From the NCBI RefSeq assembly GCF_012584455.1, contig NZ_JABAEB010000002.1:310001-374000 (forward strand): a stretch of DNA of 64,000 nucleotides, in the 5' to 3' direction. The stretch is from Shewanella oncorhynchi. GTDB taxonomy: Bacteria > Pseudomonadota > Gammaproteobacteria > Enterobacterales > Shewanellaceae. Positions within the stretch are counted from its first letter, which is position 1; the number at the start of each line of letters is the position of its first letter. The position numbers and the translations under genes were made by a program. This document shows, piece after piece, positions 56,182 to 64,000 of the stretch. Below the pieces are notes generated by a model. That model worked only from the letters and a program-made list of their open reading frames with translations, was not told the origin of the DNA and did not search any database.

Positions 56182-56987
56182 TGCTGCTTACCTTGCTTAC
56201 GAAAAATCAAGTACAAACCGATTAACACCATAGGCACAGAGAGTATCTGCCCCATAGTTATAAATCCCCAGTAGAGTCCCAACTGTGTGTCGGGTTGCCT
56301 CACAGTTTCAACCATAATACGGAACATACCGTAACCGACTAAGAACATACCAGAGACTGCACCGACTTTATCGGTACGTTTGCTAAACCAGTAAAGTAAT
56401 AGGAATAATGCTACGCCTTCAAGGGCGAACTGATACAACTGGGATGGATGACGTGGGTCAGGCCCACCAGTTGGAAACACCATAGCCCAAGGCAGATCAG
56501 TGGTTCGTCCCCAAAGCTCGCCGTTGATAAAGTTACCAATACGACCAGCGCCTAAACCAATAGGCACAACAGGTGCCACCATATCGGCGACAGCAAAAAA
56601 AGTACGTTTTTGTTTCCACGCGATATAGAGCATCGCCGTAATCACGCCCATCAAACCGCCGTGGAAGGACATGCCACCTTCGGAGATTTTAAATAAATAG
56701 AGGGGACTGGCGAGGAAATAATCGAAATGATAAAAAAGCACGTAACCGATACGGCCACCTAAAATCACCCCAAGAAAACCATAAAAGAGTAAATCTGAAA
56801 CTTGCTCCCGCGTCCATATCCCCTTTGAACGGTCGGCTTGGCGGTTCAACAACCACATGGCCGCAACAAATCCGACTAAATAGGTAAAACCATACCAACG
56901 CAGTGCCGGTTCAAAGGTTTGTCCAAAAAGATTAAACGGTCCAAATGAAACGATCACGGGATCGATATTGGGGAAACTCAACGCCAT
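56178..56987 (-). CDS. lgt: Prolipoprotein diacylglyceryl transferase
   Basis: 269 residues. First step of lipoprotein modification. Conserved: [22 protein letters not shown], and the long [16 protein letters not shown] signature, then [14 protein letters not shown]. Seven membrane helices. It precedes thyA with a four-base overlap, so translation is coupled. Confidence 0.97.
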   Translation of the reverse strand: MALSFPNIDPVIVSFGPFNLFGQTFEPALRWYGFTYLVGFVAAMWLLNRQADRSKGIWTREQVSDLLFYGFLGVILGGRIGYVLFYHFDYFLASPLYLFKISEGGMSFHGGLMGVITAMLYIAWKQKRTFFAVADMVAPVVPIGLGAGRIGNFINGELWGRTTDLPWAMVFPTGGPDPRHPSQLYQFALEGVALFLLLYWFSKRTDKVGAVSGMFLVGYGMFRIMVETVRQPDTQLGLYWGFITMGQILSVPMVLIGLYLIFRKQGKQQ

Positions 56988-57029
56988 AACACATCCATTA
57001 GCAGCCTCAAACTGAGATAAACATAAAAA

Positions 57030-57830
57030 CTAGGTCAGAATTAACTTAAGGCCGACACATAGAAGTAACAGTGCAAATATCTTTTTAAGTACAGGTGTTG
57101 GCCAAGTGCTCGCCGCTTTTACCCCCACAGGCGCCATCAAGACAGAAGTGATCACTAAACCAAACAATGCAGGTAAATAGATATAGCCTAAGGTACCATA
57201 GGGCAACTCAGGGGCATTCATTCCTGCAATAATATAGCCGAAACTGCCAGAAAGAGAGATTAAGAAGCCCATCGCCGCAGAAAAGCCCACGGCTTGACGC
57301 ATCTGTAAACCATAAAAAGTCAAAAATGGCACTATCAGTATACCGCCACCTATCCCGGTCAAACCTGCCAAAACCGCAACAAAAGCCGATACAACAAAAA
57401 GCACTACTGAATTAGGTAATTGACGATTTGATTCGGCCTTAACGGGATAAGCCATTTGAATTGTCATTAAAATCACAAAGATGGCAAAACCTTGTTGTAA
57501 CTTATCAGCGGGAATACGCTCAGCAATAAAACCTGAAGCCAGCGCGCCTATAATCAGGCCCGGTAACATTGATTTGAATAAATCCCAAGGCACATTGCCA
57601 CGCTTATGGTGGGCACGTGCCGACGAAATAGAGGTGAGAATAATGGCTGCTAGCGAAGTGGCAATTGCAATATGGGGGAGCTGAGTAGAGCTAATACCGA
57701 CCGATGGCAAAATATAAAGCAGTGCCGGCACTACAATCAAGCCGCCACCGATACCTAATAATCCTGCCATAAAGCCGACAAATGCGCCTAAAGCCAAGCA
57801 AATAAAGAACACCAACAACAAACTATCCAC
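57030..57830 (-). CDS. TauE/SafE-family sulfite exporter-like membrane protein
   Basis: 266 residues from GTG 57830, which has AGGT five bases upstream; the longer frame from 57881 has only a weak start. Two halves each carry the family motif (GLLGIGGGLIVVPALLYILP and GLTGIGGGILIVPFLTFYGL), with about eight hydrophobic segments. Members move sulfite, sulfoacetate or similar anions; the substrate here is unknown. It lies between ptsP and lgt, with a 42-base gap to lgt. Confidence 0.85.
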   Translation of the reverse strand: MDSLLLVFFICLALGAFVGFMAGLLGIGGGLIVVPALLYILPSVGISSTQLPHIAIATSLAAIILTSISSARAHHKRGNVPWDLFKSMLPGLIIGALASGFIAERIPADKLQQGFAIFVILMTIQMAYPVKAESNRQLPNSVVLFVVSAFVAVLAGLTGIGGGILIVPFLTFYGLQMRQAVGFSAAMGFLISLSGSFGYIIAGMNAPELPYGTLGYIYLPALFGLVITSVLMAPVGVKAASTWPTPVLKKIFALLLLCVGLKLILT

Positions 57831-57889
57831 ACGAGTACCTACAGCGTGATAAATTGAGGGCCTTAGCTTAAAGCAAAACACAGCATTAG

Positions 57890-60124
57890 TTAATTAAGAA
57901 TTGTTGCGAGACCCTGCTGGGTCAAATATTCTTTAACCAGCTCACGCACTTGGAAGCCGTTTGATAGGCTCAGCGCTTTAGCAAGTAATTGATCTAAATC
58001 AGCCCGCGCAACACGACGCAATAGATAATTGATCCGCGCTAAACTGCCCTGATTCATACTCAACTGATCGTATCCCATAGCCACCAGCAAAATGGCCCCC
58101 ATAGGTTCGCCCGCTAACTCTCCACAGATACTAATATCGAGTTTATGGTATCGACAATCGAGGTGCGCCTGATGCAAAGCCCGCAATATTCCAGGATGAT
58201 AACTGTCAAATAACGAGCTCACCCGCGGGTTATTACGGTCAACAGCCAGCAAATATTGGGTTAAATCATTACTACCAACAGAGACAAAATCCACTCGTTT
58301 TGCCACATCATCCAACTGATATAGCATGGCGGGCACTTCAAGCATAATGCCTATTCGTGGCATCACTATGTCGCTGTTAACATCGTTTTTTAATTCGACA
58401 TAGGCTTGTTGCAAATATTCTAAGGATTGATCGATTTCATCTAAGTTGCTGACCATAGGCAGCAAAATACTTAACTGTTTACCGTCTCCCCCAGCCTGTA
58501 GCATGGCCCGTAACTGCACCAAAAAAAGCTCAGGATGATCCAGAGACAAGCGAATACCGCGCCATCCAAGGAAAGGATTGTCTTCTTTAATCGGGAAATA
58601 CGGTAAAGGTTTATCGCCTCCCACATCTAAAGTACGCATCACCACAGGTCGACCGGACGCGGCCGATAAGACCTGTTGATAGACTTTGACTTGCTCAGAT
58701 TCACTCGGGAAGCGCTGTTGTAACATAAAAGGAATTTCAGTGCGATAAAGCCCAATACCGTCGGCGCCCTCTGCAATTTCAGAGGCCACACCACTGAGTA
58801 ATCCCGCATTGAGATACAAGCGAATACGTGAACCATCTAAGGTTACAGAAGGCAGCGCTAATTCTTGGGCATACTGGCGTTGCAAGGCTTTTTGTGCCGA
58901 AATCAGGCTACGATACTCACCGACAATCGCAGGTGATGGCGACACCAATAACTGACCACGGCTTGCGTTTACGACTAAAAGTTTTTGGTCAATATTGGCG
59001 GATAACAGTTGCTCTACACCTGTAATAGCAGGCACACCTAAGGCACGGGCTAAAATGGCGGCATGGGAGTTTACGCCACCAAGCTCCGTGACAATACCCG
59101 CAAGCTTTTGCCTTGGGAACTCAGCCAACATAGTCGCATCGGCTTCACGGGTAATGAGGATTACAGGTTTATCGGGCTCAAGCTCTAGACGTTCTGGCTC
59201 AATAAGTTGGCGCAATACTTTTTGACCTAAATCGCGAATATCGCTAGCCCGCTCCTTAAGGTAAGGGTCTTCCATTGCTAAAAACTGTTGAATATAACGT
59301 AGAGACACTCGGCTCACCGCCGACTCAGCAGCCCAGCCTAATTGCACTTCACGGGTATATTCGCCGCCTAAACTAGCATCATCAAGCAGTAACTGTAATG
59401 CATTGAAAATGGAGACAACTTCGTCATCTTGCTCGCGATCAAACCGTTGAGATAAGGCACCTATCGCTTCTTTACAACGCACCATAGCCGTGGTTAAGCG
59501 ACTCGATTCATAGGCAATATCGTCAGAACGCACCTCAGGCTGTTCAAGGGGGATTTCCCCACCAAGTACGAAGGCATACGCAATGGCGATACCGTTTGAT
59601 GCTGAAGTACCTTGAAACAGAATTTGTTGATGATGGGAGCTGACTTGTGCTTTTTGTTTTAACCCACGCACTGCCATCGCTAATTGGGCGGCGAGGGTCA
59701 TTAGGAAGGCTTCTTCGCCCTCACTGAATTGACGAGCACTCGCCTGCTGTACCACTATCACCCCAACCACAGCCTTCTGGTAGATAATAGGTACAGCTAA
59801 AAAAGCGCGGTATTCTTCTTCGGCGACTTCAGGAAAAAGCTTAAACCTTGGATGAAGCCGAGCATCCGCTAAATTAACGGCCTCTTCTCGCTGGGCAGCG
59901 AGTCCAACTAAACCTTCAGTCAGCGGCATACGTACTCGACCAACGGCGCTTTTTTCAAGACCATCGGTTGCAGATAACACGAGTTCTTGCTCTTCTAGGA
60001 TATAGATGGAGCAACATTGGGTTTCCATCGCCGCTTTAGTCGATGAAACTAAGATTTCTAATGCGGTTTCCAAACTGTGGGCAGATGCCACAGCCTGAGT
60101 AATATCCCTAAGCGTATTTAACAC
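57890..60124 (-). CDS. ptsP: Nitrogen-PTS phosphoenolpyruvate phosphotransferase (EI-Ntr)
   Basis: 744 residues from GTG 60124, with GAGG nine bases upstream; a TTG three codons earlier has a poor spacing. N-terminal GAF domain (about 1-150, VGLAAQREEAVNLADARLHP), then an EI-like PEP-using domain with the phospho-His in GGVNSHAAILARALGVPAIT. C-terminal barrel: MRTLDVGGDKPLPYFPI, MLEVPAMLYQLDDVA, SVGSNDLTQYLLAVDRNN and ICGELAGEPMGAILLVAMGY. It starts the PtsP-NPr-EIIA-Ntr relay. 23 bases after rppH, so probably one operon. Confidence 0.95.
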   Translation of the reverse strand: MLNTLRDITQAVASAHSLETALEILVSSTKAAMETQCCSIYILEEQELVLSATDGLEKSAVGRVRMPLTEGLVGLAAQREEAVNLADARLHPRFKLFPEVAEEEYRAFLAVPIIYQKAVVGVIVVQQASARQFSEGEEAFLMTLAAQLAMAVRGLKQKAQVSSHHQQILFQGTSASNGIAIAYAFVLGGEIPLEQPEVRSDDIAYESSRLTTAMVRCKEAIGALSQRFDREQDDEVVSIFNALQLLLDDASLGGEYTREVQLGWAAESAVSRVSLRYIQQFLAMEDPYLKERASDIRDLGQKVLRQLIEPERLELEPDKPVILITREADATMLAEFPRQKLAGIVTELGGVNSHAAILARALGVPAITGVEQLLSANIDQKLLVVNASRGQLLVSPSPAIVGEYRSLISAQKALQRQYAQELALPSVTLDGSRIRLYLNAGLLSGVASEIAEGADGIGLYRTEIPFMLQQRFPSESEQVKVYQQVLSAASGRPVVMRTLDVGGDKPLPYFPIKEDNPFLGWRGIRLSLDHPELFLVQLRAMLQAGGDGKQLSILLPMVSNLDEIDQSLEYLQQAYVELKNDVNSDIVMPRIGIMLEVPAMLYQLDDVAKRVDFVSVGSNDLTQYLLAVDRNNPRVSSLFDSYHPGILRALHQAHLDCRYHKLDISICGELAGEPMGAILLVAMGYDQLSMNQGSLARINYLLRRVARADLDQLLAKALSLSNGFQVRELVKEYLTQQGLATILN

Positions 60125-60147
60125 TGTTTTCAATCCTCTTTTGAAAA

Positions 60148-60672
60148 TCAGCCCGTTGTTTTTTGTCTTCCCCGTTTCCTAGGTATTTCTAGGGTTTGGA
60201 ATGACAATGCCGTTACCGCAAACTCTTTCATCACCTTACGATAAACATCACGCTTAAATGACACAACTTGCCGCACAGGATACCAATAACTTACCCAGCG
60301 CCAATCGTCAAATTCAGGATGCCCAGAAGAACTCAAATTAATCGCACTATCTTGGCTTTTCAGTTGTAACAGAAACCACTTTTGTTTTTGCCCGATACAC
60401 ACAGGTTTACTGTCTTGCCTCACTAAACGCTTTGGCAAACGATAGCGCAACCAAGAACGGGTCGAGGTTAATATATGCACGTGTTCAGGTCTTAGGCCCA
60501 CTTCTTCATACAACTCACGGTACATAGCCTCTTCTGCTGTCTCGCCATCATCGACGCCACCTTGAGGAAATTGCCATGAGTGTTGACCGAAACGTCTAGC
60601 CCACATTACTTGGCCATATCTGTTACAAATTATAATGCCCACATTTGCGCGAAAGCCGTCGCTATCAATCAC
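60148..60672 (-). CDS. rppH: RNA pyrophosphohydrolase RppH
   Basis: 174 residues (E. coli 176). Removes pyrophosphate from the 5' end of mRNA and so starts decay by RNase E. Nudix box at 38-60: [20 protein letters not shown] then [20 protein letters not shown] lies just before. Operon rppH-ptsP matches E. coli. Confidence 0.95.
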   Translation of the reverse strand: MIDSDGFRANVGIIICNRYGQVMWARRFGQHSWQFPQGGVDDGETAEEAMYRELYEEVGLRPEHVHILTSTRSWLRYRLPKRLVRQDSKPVCIGQKQKWFLLQLKSQDSAINLSSSGHPEFDDWRWVSYWYPVRQVVSFKRDVYRKVMKEFAVTALSFQTLEIPRKRGRQKTTG

Positions 60673-61362
60673 ATGGACTCCAAATCACATTAAATTTTAA
60701 TAAACTGATTGTTTCATAAAGCTAGTCTCTCAGCAAACCTCTATTTTATCCTAAGCTTTGGATAACATCTGACTTAAAAGACATTTATCAACAATGCTAG
60801 GGGATGGAATCCGGGGATATCCACATTTTCTGTGGATATCTCTGTTTGAAACTCAGGTGAACTTGTTATAACGTTCAAAAAACATCTATTTACCATCGTT
60901 TTTAAAATTTAGCGTTAAAACTTAATAGCAAACAAATTCATAAACTTACACATTAATCATGATTTATCTTAGACTAAAAAACCAATAAAGCTCATTATTT
61001 GACCAGCAAGAAGTATTTCTATCATTCTCGCGATATTACTCAACTTTATACACAAATAGTGTCCACAACTGTCCACAAAAGCCAGAATAAATGCACTTTA
61101 TTCGCATTGACTTAGGATTTTTATTAGGTTAAGAGGCTCACTTTACTGAGTTATCCATAATATCTGTGGATAAGTATGTGGGGAACGCAAGGGAAAGCAG
61201 AGAGTAACTTTGAACACTTTTTTGCAAAACGGGGGGTAACACGGATATAAAATTGAAAATCAGTCACTTAGAATAAAAACATTCGGTACAAGTTAACCCA
61301 CCCTGTAGAGCTCGTTTTTTAACCGCCATTGCTAAGCGGTTATTTTTAAGTAAAATCCAGCC
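60673..61362. other. 690-bp interval with a cluster of DnaA-box-like sequences
   Basis: Between divergent rppH and mutH; no ORF. TGTGGATAA (61165-61173) is a perfect DnaA box (reverse of TTATCCACA). TTATACACA (61046-61054) and TTATCCATA (61151-61159) differ by one base, and ATATCCACA (60817-60825) and its mirror TGTGGATAT (60831-60839) do too. TGTCCACAA occurs at 61060 and, shortened, at 61070. A perfect palindrome, GATATCCACA-TTTTC-TGTGGATATC, spans 60816-60840. TTATCC-N8-GGATAA is at 60746-60765. The stretch around 60880-61040 is AT-rich. Confidence 0.55.
61321..61346 (+). terminator. Hairpin just upstream of mutH
   Basis: AACCGC (61321-61326) pairs with GCGGTT (61336-61341), with a 9-base loop, followed by ATTTTTA. 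It lies 16 bases before the mutH ATG, where no upstream coding gene on this strand needs a terminator. It might end a small RNA or act as a leader attenuator. Confidence 0.5.
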
Positions 61363-62034
61363 ATGAATCGAATTATCCCCCCCGAAAATCTATCTGAACT
61401 ACTCGAACGTGCCAACATGATGGCGGGCGTGAGTTTGGCGCAGATAGCCAGCCAAAGAAGCATTCGTGTCCCCAAGGATCTTAAACGCGATAAAGGTTGG
61501 GTCGGTCAATTAATCGAAATGGAATTAGGCGCAACGGCGGGTTCTAAACCTGAGCAAGATTTTCTACATTTAGGGGTCGAGCTAAAAACTATCCCCATTG
61601 ATACACAGGGGCGACCGCTGGAGACCACTTATGTCTGCGTGGCGCCGCTATCGAATATCCAAGGATTAACCTGGCAAAACAGCTTAGTCTGCCATAAGTT
61701 ACAGCGAGTACTTTGGGTACCCGTTGAAGGAGAGAGGCATATTCCTGTGGGTGAGCGCCGTATAGGTACACCAATATTGTGGGAACCGGATCCGCACGAG
61801 TTGCAATTACTGCAACAGGATTGGGAAGAGATCATGGAGCTTATCGCCCTCGGAAAAGTAGAGAGGCTTACAGCGCGCCACGGCGAAGTACTGCAATTGC
61901 GCCCTAAGGCCGCGAATAGTAAGGCGTTAACACAAAGCATTGCCGAAGATGGTCGCCTCAAAATGACCAACCCTAGGGGCTTTTATTTAAAGACCAGTTT
62001 CACTGCTATGATACTTAATAAGGTATTTGGTTAA
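61363..62034 (+). CDS. mutH: Methyl-directed mismatch repair endonuclease MutH
   Basis: 223 residues. It nicks the unmethylated strand at hemimethylated GATC when MutL and MutS signal a mismatch. The D-X6-E-X-K catalytic set is at 66, 73 and 75 in [22 protein letters not shown] and [20 protein letters not shown] follow. Presence fits a Dam-methylating gammaproteobacterium. No clear Shine-Dalgarno precedes the ATG. A hairpin lies directly upstream. Confidence 0.95.
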   Translation: MNRIIPPENLSELLERANMMAGVSLAQIASQRSIRVPKDLKRDKGWVGQLIEMELGATAGSKPEQDFLHLGVELKTIPIDTQGRPLETTYVCVAPLSNIQGLTWQNSLVCHKLQRVLWVPVEGERHIPVGERRIGTPILWEPDPHELQLLQQDWEEIMELIALGKVERLTARHGEVLQLRPKAANSKALTQSIAEDGRLKMTNPRGFYLKTSFTAMILNKVFG

Positions 62035-62156
62035 TTTTTAGTAACGATATGGACTTGGATTGATCCAGATCACAAATTTCACTGGCACTAAGGTGACTCT
62101 TTTCTATAAACTACGGCATCCTGAAATCACAGCCGTATTCGGATACCAATCAAGCA

Positions 62157-63224
62157 GTGAGAGCACGTAGACAAGCGAAAAAACTCCTTTTTGCGATTTT
62201 AGCTTGGGCGATTGCCATGGCTGCATTCGTGTTTTTTCGATATGCCCAATCACCAGAGCTGCCCCAATGGGCGGTAAGTTCGGCTGATCTCGCAACACTT
62301 GCTATCTACATGGGGATTATTTTCGGCAGCTTACATTGGATGTCGAACGTCATTGCCGATTTCAGTGCAATCAATCGCCTCCCCTATGTGTTTTCAGTCA
62401 TCTTTAAGGGCTTGTTTTTATTACTGGGTGCTACGACGTTAGCTTACATGACTCAGTTTTTAAATATGTGGGCCATCGAAAATCACATGTCGACCCTCAG
62501 ACAAATGCTGACGGCGCACATTCTCTATAGTCCTTCATTCCAAGCATTGATCGTATATTTGGTCGTCGTACGAGTCAGCTTAGCTTTTGTCGAGCAAATG
62601 GCATTATTAGTCGGGCCGCGTATTTTACTCAACATAGGCCTTGGTAAATACCATAAGCCAAGATATGAGCAGCGTTTATTCCTCTATTTAGATATGGTCG
62701 CCTCAACCACACATGCCGAATCACTTGGCGATTACCGCTTTAGTCGATTGATCCAAGACAGCTTTAGTTTACTTTCAGATACTGTGTCCAATAACGAAGC
62801 TGAAATCTACCGCTATATGGGAGATGCAGTGCTGCTTCACTGGCCATTAGAAGAAGGGATAGTTCACGACCGCTGCATGAATATCTATTTTGAATTTAGC
62901 CAACAACTGAACTGGCAACGCCGCTACTTTGAAGAGCATTATGGCTTTGTGCCGAAATTTAAAGCGGCGGCCCATTGTGGACAAGTCGTCGCTGCGGTTG
63001 TTGGTGTACAGAAACAAGAAATTAGTTTCTTTAGTGACGTGCTCAATACCTTAGCAAGACTGCAAGATCAATGTAATCCACTAGGACAGCGCATGTTGAT
63101 TTCGGGCGCACTCGCGGGACGTTTAGATAACCCCAACACTCAGTATCACCTATCAAATCTAGGCCCAGTCAAACTCAAAGGGAAACAACACTCGATTGAA
63201 GTGTTTGGCGTTTCCCCGCTCTGA
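62157..63224 (+). CDS. Membrane-bound class III adenylate/guanylate cyclase-domain protein
   Basis: 355 residues from GTG 62157. Four to five hydrophobic segments occupy about 8-165 (KKLLFAILAWAIAMAAFVFF, IYMGIIFGSLHWMSNVIAD, VFSVIFKGLFLLLGATTLA, ALIVYLVVVRVSLAFVEQ). The C-terminal half is a class III cyclase domain: FLYLDMVASTTHAESLGDYR with the metal-binding Asp, IYRYMGDAVLLHWP, KFKAAAHCGQVVAAVVGVQ. Makes cAMP or cGMP, or is a degenerate regulator; the second metal-binding Asp is in GDAV. The sensor region has no recognised domain. Between mutH and oxyR. Confidence 0.82.
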   Translation: MRARRQAKKLLFAILAWAIAMAAFVFFRYAQSPELPQWAVSSADLATLAIYMGIIFGSLHWMSNVIADFSAINRLPYVFSVIFKGLFLLLGATTLAYMTQFLNMWAIENHMSTLRQMLTAHILYSPSFQALIVYLVVVRVSLAFVEQMALLVGPRILLNIGLGKYHKPRYEQRLFLYLDMVASTTHAESLGDYRFSRLIQDSFSLLSDTVSNNEAEIYRYMGDAVLLHWPLEEGIVHDRCMNIYFEFSQQLNWQRRYFEEHYGFVPKFKAAAHCGQVVAAVVGVQKQEISFFSDVLNTLARLQDQCNPLGQRMLISGALAGRLDNPNTQYHLSNLGPVKLKGKQHSIEVFGVSPL

Positions 63225-63278
63225 TTTGTAATCGACTTTAAGCTTTAGCTTGAATTAATGCTTGCAGTTACAGTCAGT

Positions 63279-64000
63279 TTATTCCTCGTCCTTAGTTAAT
63301 AATTTTTGGATCATTAAACCTAAAGTGCGGAAAGTTAAGATGCGACTGGTGGTTTGACGCCAAACAAGGCCGATATCACGGTAAGGAGCTTCACCCGGTG
63401 GCGTCATCACCACTAAATCTGTGTCATTCAAAATACCCGCGTCAATGGCCATTTGCGGAAGAAACGTGGTGCCCAGTTTACTGTTCACCATCTGCACTAA
63501 AGTATGCAAACTGGTGGCGGCAAACGGATTGACTTTCGCACTATCACCTAGCTGACATGCAGTAATAGCATGGCCTGTGATGCAATGCTCACTTTGCAGA
63601 AGAAAAATGCTCTCGTCCGGCAGAGTTTGATAATCAATAGGTTGATGTATGCCACCCGCTAAATCTTTGTGAGCCACCATTTTGAAAGGATCTATGCCCA
63701 CTTTCATGCTGTGGTAACCGCTAGTATCAACGGGTAGCGCTAGGATCAATAAGTCCAGCTCTCCTTTACCCAAAGCATCTAGCAAACGCTCAGTGGTATC
63801 TTCCTTCAATAATAAACTCATCGCCGGATAAGATTGCTGACACTGGCGGATCACACGACTCAATAGGAAAGGCGCTATGGTTGGAATACAGCCTAAGCGA
63901 ATATCCCCCGTCATCGGCTCACCTTGATTTTTCACTAATTCCACCAAATCATCCACATCAGTGAGAATTTTACGAGCGCGCTGCACCACTTCTTCACCAA
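63279..64000 (-). CDS. oxyR: LysR-type peroxide regulator OxyR (N-terminal part beyond the window)
   Basis: The reading frame continues through the right edge (GEEVVQRARKILTDVDDL near 64000), so the HTH lies outside the window. The regulatory domain follows E. coli OxyR: GDIRLGCIPTIAPFLLSRVI, LDLLILALPVD, and EHCITGHAITAC, where two cysteines with eight residues between them match the redox pair Cys199/Cys208. It should form a disulphide with peroxide and activate antioxidant genes. Convergent with the cyclase gene. Confidence 0.86.
   Translation of the reverse strand, partial: GEEVVQRARKILTDVDDLVELVKNQGEPMTGDIRLGCIPTIAPFLLSRVIRQCQQSYPAMSLLLKEDTTERLLDALGKGELDLLILALPVDTSGYHSMKVGIDPFKMVAHKDLAGGIHQPIDYQTLPDESIFLLQSEHCITGHAITACQLGDSAKVNPFAATSLHTLVQMVNSKLGTTFLPQMAIDAGILNDTDLVVMTPPGEAPYRDIGLVWRQTTSRILTFRTLGLMIQKLLTKDEE

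Noticed and set aside
60673-61362. A second chromosomal origin of replication
   Set aside because: Box spacing is irregular and no partition or dnaA gene is near; only a box cluster is reported.
1-64000. tRNA, rRNA, CRISPR arrays, insertion sequences and prophage genes
   Set aside because: None was recognised on either strand; no transposase, integrase, repeat array or RNA gene signature was seen.

Overview
The window is a chromosomal segment of a gammaproteobacterium, almost certainly a Shewanella. Protein similarity, the conserved block raiA-pheL-pheA / tyrA-aroF / rplS-trmD-rimM-rpsP-ffh-ypjD-corC (shared with E. coli), the rpoE-rseABC-lepA-lepB-rnc-era-recO-pdxJ-acpS string and the small monohaem cytochrome all fit. 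GC is close to 48% in a sampled coding line. I see no insertion sequence, prophage, CRISPR array, tRNA or rRNA. It is mostly core chromosome with a few accessory inserts.

Layout. 1-8.6 kb: end of a DUF2141 gene, a divergent NarL-type two-component pair with a perfect 14-bp inverted repeat between them, an HPF-type ribosome hibernation factor, an Aer-like chemoreceptor, a Fur-box-preceded DUF3649/PepSY/DUF3325 membrane operon, an OsmC protein and an orphan gene. 8.6-13.1 kb: a tricorn-like protease and an orphan periplasmic binding protein. 13.3-18.4 kb: thrABC with a complete thrL leader peptide and attenuator. 18.8-22.5 kb: slyD, trpR, a cytochrome c'/b561 pair and raiA with a CRP-like site. 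22.5-24.0 kb: a long AT-rich interval without genes, bounded by a good promoter and a strong terminator. 24.0-33.7 kb: pheL-pheA, an antiporter, hcp-hcr and tyrA-aroF with a small upstream ORF. 33.8-40 kb: the rpsP-rplS operon with an apparent attenuator, ffh, ypjD and corC. 40-50 kb: acpS back to rpoE with a sigma-E promoter. 50-60.7 kb: nadB, ygfX-sdhE, nhaR/nhaA, thyA-lgt, a TauE exporter and ptsP-rppH. 60.7-64 kb: a gene-free stretch with a cluster of DnaA-box-like sequences, mutH, a membrane adenylate cyclase and a partial oxyR.

How the genes work together. Two amino-acid pathways are regulated by classical leader-peptide attenuation (thrL, pheL). In both, the antiterminator segment lies on or beside the leader stop codon, so a ribosome that finishes the leader masks it. 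PheA carries an extra C-terminal domain of about 240 residues that looks like a catalytically dead type I-beta DAHP synthase, while the working Tyr-type AroF is encoded nearby. Two ribosome hibernation factors (HPF and RaiA) are in the window.

Most unusual: (1) the roughly 1.4-kb putative noncoding transcript between raiA and pheL, with six Shine-Dalgarno-like motifs on one strand and almost no ORFs; (2) the pseudo-DAHP-synthase tail of PheA; (3) the DnaA-box cluster upstream of mutH.
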